Of a stretch of 64,000 nucleotides of DNA, positions 59,294 through 64,000 are shown one piece after another. The notes under the pieces were generated by a model that was given only the letters and a program-made list of their open reading frames with translations, did no database searches and was not told where the DNA came from. The position numbers and the translations under genes were made by a program. The stretch covers positions 65,551,501-65,615,500 of the forward strand of contig CM057469.1 in assembly GCA_030035585.1 (NCBI GenBank), given 5' to 3'. Within the stretch, counting starts at the first letter, position 1. Each line of letters starts with the position of its first letter. The DNA is from Dugong dugon (Eukaryota > Chordata > Mammalia > Sirenia > Dugongidae).

Positions 59294-60993
59294 GGAGAGG
59301 GGCAAGATGGCGCTCTAGGCAGAAACACCACGCCGTCCCTCCACAGCAAAGATCCGAAAAACTAAGCCTAACAGAGAATCAACGATCCTGAAACCCTAGA
59401 ACACCAAATGAAGAGATAAAGAACTCAGCCAAACACCAAACGGAGTGAGAATACTAAAAGAGAACGGAGAGCGAGGAGAGACTCAGGCAGAGATTCCTTA
59501 CCAGCTAACGCAGCGCGGATCCACCATCTTGGATTCCTATCGGAGACCAGCAAACGGGAGAGCAGCCTTGCAGAGCATCTGGTCGGAGACAGAACGACCG
59601 GTAAACTGCGGTGCGCGCTCTCCCACCACCCACCCCAATCCGCCTCAGCTGGGGATCCCCTGCTTTCCGTGGCCAGGGTCTCTGGGCTGGGGGGTGCTGG
59701 TGCTTGGATTCCGCGCGCCTGGGCTGGCGGCTTTCTGGGAGCCGTTTGCTGGCAGCTAGCGAACCTTTCTCTGCCGCCTCCCCCTCCTTTTGCCTGGGTG
59801 CCTGGTTCCGAGTGCCGTCTCTGCTCTCTACTGCGGGGCTGTAGGGCTGCGTGCGGGCGTGTGGCTGTTTCTGGGTCTGGGCTCCCGCGTGGGTGGGATC
59901 CCGGGGCCTTTGTTCGTTCGCCCCTCTGCTTTCCGTGGCCGGGGTCCCTGGGCGGGGGGGGCACCGGTGCTTGGGTTCCGCGCGCCCGGGCTGGGGGCTT
60001 TCTGGGAGCCGTTTGCTGGCAGCTAGCGAACCTTTCTCTGCCGCCTCCCCCTCCTTTTGCCTGGGTGCCTGGTTCCGAGGGCCGTCTCTGCTCTCTCCTG
60101 CGGGGCTGTAGGGCTGCGTTCGGGCGTGTGGCTGTTTCCAGGTCTGGGCTCCCGCGCAGGTGGGATCCTGGGGCCTTTGTTCGTTGGCCCCTCTGCTTCC
60201 CGTGGCCACGGTCACTTAACCCCGAGACTATCGGCTTCTTGGAATTCGCGCCCCTGAGTGGGGACTCTCTGGGTCCCATTTGTAGGCACTGACTGCTGGT
60301 GTTGCCCTTTTTTTTTTTTTCTCAATTTTATTTTTCTTCCTTTTTTGATTAGTTTTGTCATATTTTACCTCTTTTTCTCTTTTGTCTTTCTTCATTGCTT
60401 AATTTCTTGTCCCTCTATCTCTTCCTTCTCTTTCTGATCCCTGAATACCAGGCGATGTATGCCTCTGTACCTTCTGGCCAGGCTGAGCTGTGAAAATTGA
60501 GACCGACTCCCCCAGACCTCATAGCTGCATCGGTGCGATCCCTGGGAACTTTGCAGTTTTTTAACTTTTCTGATTTTCATTTGGTCATTCTTTCCTTTTC
60601 TTTCTCTTCCCCCTTCTGGTTTCCTCCATCCCATAGTCTCTCATCTGTACATTCCAACGACAAACTCCCCTAGCATTCTTTTATGTTTGTACGCTTTTTG
60701 CTCCTCCTCCTCTCTCCTCTCTCCCATATCCAGCTTAGCTTCACACATAACCATCTTCCCGCTGCACCCTACCTACCTGCACCGTGCACTAGACATCACA
60801 TCACCAAGCGGTGCAGGCACGCCCTATTGGAACCTGCCCAGCACTGACTACCGACCGTCCTGGTGGCTGCGGTGAGTGCCACAAGCAACCCATCCCAGTG
60901 GCTCCTCCTCAACTAGATCTGCCCAGCTGTACCACAAGAACGAAAAAAAAAAAAAAAAATCTACAATCAATAAACGAGAGAAATATCTACTGA
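59294..60993 (+). promoter_or_regulatory. L1 5'UTR with two 266-bp monomers (copy K)
   Basis: The monomers span 59663-59928 and 59929-60194, both starting CTTTCCGTGGCC. A partial third starts at 60195 (CTTCCCGTGGCC) and diverges after about 20 bp. They are GC-rich with many CpG (TTCCGCGCGCC, GGGCTCCCGCG, TTCGTTCGCCC), very similar to each other, and unrelated to the C/T-rich monomers of copy J. CpG retention suggests recent insertion, because methylated L1 promoters lose CpG with time. Promoter function is inferred from position. Confidence 0.8.
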
Positions 60994-62043
60994 ATGCCCC
61001 GAAAACAGCAAACAATATCAAAACATTTACAAAAACAAGACAAGATGGCTCCAATAGGCGTCCAAATTAAAACACCAGATAACTCTCCTGTGGAAGAAAA
61101 TGCACTAGAAGTACCTGATACGGAACTCAAATCACTAATACTCGGAATTTTCCAAGAACTGAGGCAAAAAGCTGACAAACATGAGGAAAAAATAGACAAA
61201 TTTATGGAAAATACAGACAAAAAATTGGAAGAATTCAGGAAGATGATGCAAGAACAAAATGCCAAAATAAATTCACAACTCGAAATTATACAAAAACAAC
61301 AATTAGAAATCCAAAAGATAAACAACAATATTTCAGAAATGGACGGTGTCATAGAAGGGCTGAGAAGTAGATTTGAAACCATGGAAGACAGGATCAGTGG
61401 AACTGAAGACAAACACTTGGATACAACTCTGTTTCAGGAAAACTCAGAAAAAAGAACAAAGAAAAATGAAGAGACCCTGAGAGTTATGTGGGACACAATT
61501 AAAAGCAAAAACTTACGAGTGATTGGCATACCAGAACAGGGGAAGAAAACAGAAAACACAGAGAGGATCATTGAGGAACTGCTGACAGAAAACTTTCCCA
61601 ATATCATGAAAGATGAAAAGCTGGTCATCCAAGAAGCTCAACGAACCCCATATAGAATAGACCCCAAAAGAAAATCACCAAGACATATCATATTCACACT
61701 CACTAAAACTAAAGACAAACAAAGAATCCTGAGAGCAGCTCGGGAAAAACAAGAAGTCACATACAGAGGAGAAACAATAAGACTAAGCTCAGATTATTCA
61801 GCAGAAACCATGCAGGCAAGAAGGCAATGGGATGACATATATAAAATCTTGAAAGAAAAAAATTGTCAGCCAAGAATAATATATCCTGCAAAACTCTCAT
61901 TCAGATTTGATGGTGAAATTAGGTCATTTCCAGATAAACAGAAACTAAAGGAATATGCAAAAGTCAAACCAAACTTACAAGAATTATTAAAGGGAGTTCT
62001 TCGATCTGAGGACAAACAGCTTAAGCCCTCAGGCAGGACCTAG
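60994..62043 (+). CDS. L1 ORF1p, RNA-binding trimeric chaperone, intact
   Basis: Encodes 349 residues without a break (start MPRKQQTISKHLQKQDKMAP). In L1s this protein coats the element's own RNA and forms trimers. Seen here: a polar N-terminus (1-45), a long heptad-like coiled coil (about 45-155), an RRM-like domain (about 170-262) with LRVIGIPE (174-181) and PRHIIFTLTKTKDKQRILRA (229-248), and the C-terminal domain with MQARRQWDDIYKILKEKN (273-290) and PRIIYPAKLSF (293-303). The length is close to the 338 of human ORF1p. The ATG is the first of the frame and is followed by ORF2 431 bp downstream. The only intact ORF1 in the window. Confidence 0.95.
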   Translation: MPRKQQTISKHLQKQDKMAPIGVQIKTPDNSPVEENALEVPDTELKSLILGIFQELRQKADKHEEKIDKFMENTDKKLEEFRKMMQEQNAKINSQLEIIQKQQLEIQKINNNISEMDGVIEGLRSRFETMEDRISGTEDKHLDTTLFQENSEKRTKKNEETLRVMWDTIKSKNLRVIGIPEQGKKTENTERIIEELLTENFPNIMKDEKLVIQEAQRTPYRIDPKRKSPRHIIFTLTKTKDKQRILRAAREKQEVTYRGETIRLSSDYSAETMQARRQWDDIYKILKEKNCQPRIIYPAKLSFRFDGEIRSFPDKQKLKEYAKVKPNLQELLKGVLRSEDKQLKPSGRT

Positions 62044-62474
62044 GACCTAGGATGCAGGTTAACATGAACCAGATACCATTCTAGGAACTGAACTACAGAC
62101 GACTTTCCAAAAACAAAAGATATACAACAGGGAATCAGAGAAATCAATCAAAGGATGACAACAACATCAAAACAATGAAAGAGGGAACAAACGGCATAGG
62201 TATAGAACCTTCTAAAGGAGAAGAAGGCAAGGCGATACCAAGTAACGGTAGACTGCTTCAAAATTATAAAGATAAGGGTAAAATTCATGGTAACCACAAA
62301 AAAAGTTAACAAACCAACTCATAAAAATAAAGACGAAAAACATAAAGTCTCAACAAAAACAAAACCTACAAAAACAAAAGAAATGAACACAAAATCCACA
62401 AACAAAAGGAACTCAGCACAAGAGAGTAAGAAGAACAAAGAAAACTTCAGCATCACAAAAAAAAGCACTACAAA

Positions 62475-64000
62475 ATGACAGCAACAAACTCACATCTATC
62501 AATAATTACACTGAACGTAAATGGACTCAATGCACCCATAAAGCGACGGAGAGTGGCAGAATGGATAAGAAAACAGGATCCATCTATTTGCTGTCTACAA
62601 GAGACACATCTTAGAAACAAAGATGTGAATTTATTAAAAATCAAAGGTTGGAAAAAAATATATCAAGCTAACAACTATCAAAAAAGAGCAGGAGTGGCAA
62701 TTCTAATCTCAGATAAAATAGACTTTAAAACAAAATCTACCATAAAAGACAAAGAAGGACACTATATAATGATTAAGGGGATGATCCATCATGAAGACAT
62801 AACCATAATAAATATCTATGCACCCAATGACAGGGCTCCAAAATACATAAAAAAAACTCTAACAGCACTGAAAAGAGAAATTGACAGTTCCACAATAATA
62901 GTAGGAGACTTCAACACACCACTCTCAGTAAAGGACAGAACAACTAAAAAGAAACTTAGCAAAGATACAGAAGACCTAAAGGACACAATCAGCCAACTGG
63001 ACCTCATAGACATATATAGAACACTCCATCCAACCGCTGCAAAATACACATTCTTTTCCAATGCACATGGAACGTTCTCCAGAATAGACCACATCTTAGG
63101 CCACAGAGCAATCCTCAACAAGATCCAAAATGCTGAGATAATTCACAGTATCTTCTCTGACCACAATGCCATCAAGGTAGAAATTAACACTAGAAAGAGC
63201 AAGGAAAAAAAATCAAACACATGGAAACTGAATAATAATCTGCTTACACATCAGTGGGTAATAGAAGAAATCAGAGATGGAATTAAAAAATTCCTAGAAT
63301 CAAATGAAAATGAAAACACATCATACCAAAACCTTTGGGACACAGCAAAGGCAGTCCTCAGAGGACAATTTATAGCAATAGATGCACATATCAAAAAAGA
63401 AGAAAGGGACAAAATCAAAACATTAACTACAGAACTCAAACAAATAGAAAGAGAACAACAAAAAAAGCCTACAACCACCGGAAGAAAGGAAATAGTAAAG
63501 ATCAGAGCAGAAATCAATGAAATAGAGAACAGAAAAACAATAGAAAGAATCAACAAAACCAAAAGTTGGTTCTTTGAAAGAATCAACAAAATCGACAAAC
63601 CACTGGCCAGACTGACAAAAGAAAAACACCAGAGGGCACAAATAACCCAAATAAGAAATGAAATGGGGGACATTACAACAGACCCAACTGAAATAAAAAG
63701 GATTATAACAGAATATTATGAAAAACTATATTCCAACAAATTTGAAAACCTAGAGGAAATGGATAAATTTCTAGAAACATCCGGCCTACCCAAACTACAA
63801 CAAAGTGATATTGAAAATCTGAACAGACCCATAACAAGAGAAGAGATTGAAAAGGTAATAAAAAAACTCCCAACCAAAAAAAGCCCTGGCCCAGATGGCT
63901 TCACTGGAGAATTCTACAAAACATTTACAGAAGAGCTCGTACCAGTTCTACTCAAGTTATTTCAGAGCATAGAAGAGGAAGCAACACTTCCAAATTCATT
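62475..64000 (+). CDS. L1 ORF2p, endonuclease and start of RT, open to window edge
   Basis: From the ATG at 62475 I translated every codon to 64000: 508 sense codons, no stop. ORF2p nicks target DNA and reverse-transcribes the L1 RNA at the nick. The APE-type endonuclease fills about residues 1-239. All the residues known to be catalytic in human L1 are present at the same positions: N14, E43, Y115, D145, N147, T192, D205, S228 and H230 (motifs [25 protein letters not shown]). A linker follows, then the RT start with [15 protein letters not shown] (about 471-485). The catalytic FADD lies beyond the edge. Partial at the 3' end. Confidence 0.95.
   Translation, partial: MTATNSHLSIITLNVNGLNAPIKRRRVAEWIRKQDPSICCLQETHLRNKDVNLLKIKGWKKIYQANNYQKRAGVAILISDKIDFKTKSTIKDKEGHYIMIKGMIHHEDITIINIYAPNDRAPKYIKKTLTALKREIDSSTIIVGDFNTPLSVKDRTTKKKLSKDTEDLKDTISQLDLIDIYRTLHPTAAKYTFFSNAHGTFSRIDHILGHRAILNKIQNAEIIHSIFSDHNAIKVEINTRKSKEKKSNTWKLNNNLLTHQWVIEEIRDGIKKFLESNENENTSYQNLWDTAKAVLRGQFIAIDAHIKKEERDKIKTLTTELKQIEREQQKKPTTTGRKEIVKIRAEINEIENRKTIERINKTKSWFFERINKIDKPLARLTKEKHQRAQITQIRNEMGDITTDPTEIKRIITEYYEKLYSNKFENLEEMDKFLETSGLPKLQQSDIENLNRPITREEIEKVIKKLPTKKSPGPDGFTGEFYKTFTEELVPVLLKLFQSIEEEATLPNS

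Larger units (their letters stand above)
59294..64000 (+). mobile_element. Young full-length L1, runs off the window (copy K)
   Basis: Begins GAGGGGCAAGATGGCGCTCTA at the tail of the L1M. Order: leader, two 266-bp monomers plus a partial third, 3' part of the 5'UTR, intact ORF1 (60994-62043), 431-bp inter-ORF spacer, and ORF2 open to the last base. Both reading frames are undamaged in the visible part, unlike every other L1 here. Its competence depends on the remaining roughly 2.3 kb of ORF2 and the 3'UTR outside the window. Confidence 0.93.

Noticed and set aside
59669..60292. 207-codon sense frame in the L1 5'UTR
   Set aside because: It is made by GC-rich duplicated monomers; the product is repetitive and precedes the true ORF1.

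Overview
This window is nuclear DNA from an afrotherian mammal, most probably an elephant. The lineage call rests on about 29 copies of a tRNA-derived SINE of the AfroSINE type. It also rests on four RTE/BovB-clade LINE copies that end in the same CACCTAACAACAAC 3' end as many of the SINEs. Both were recognised by eye, without a database search. I see no host protein-coding exon, tRNA gene, rRNA gene or CRISPR array. The window is an intergenic or deep intronic repeat archive.

Layout. 1-6.5 kb: three 3' ends of young L1 elements, a solo MLT1 LTR, a hAT-Charlie element and an antisense RTE 3' end. 6.8-14.4 kb: one complete but decayed L1 bounded by a 19-bp target-site duplication (TSD). 14.4-24.9 kb: mostly unique DNA with SINEs, MIR/L2 relics, a palindromic element, a hAT element with a perfect 8-bp TSD and a small pogo-like element. 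24.9-31 kb: an internally deleted L1 joined tail-on to an inverted L1 5' end, then an RTE 3' end and old L1M pieces. 31-49.6 kb: unique AT-rich DNA with SINEs, a 2.3-kb RTE copy (34991-37308), an L1 nested in a SINE, and three SINEs stacked at one target. 49.6-59.3 kb: an L1 with a complete 5' end that stops in ORF2, set inside a fragmented L1M tract. 59.3-64 kb: the start of a young L1 with an intact ORF1 and an ORF2 that is open to the window edge.

How the parts work together. L1 ORF1p and ORF2p are cis-acting retrotransposition proteins. RTE enzymes are the likely mobilisers of the SINEs that carry the RTE tail. The nesting orders activity in time: MIR, L2, MER5 and L1M are oldest, since they are interrupted by AfroSINEs, RTE and lineage L1s. 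The L1 at 59.3 kb looks youngest. The most notable signals are the tandem 'monomer' arrays in two L1 5'UTRs that share their leaders and ORFs but not their monomers, and the apparently intact L1 at the right edge.
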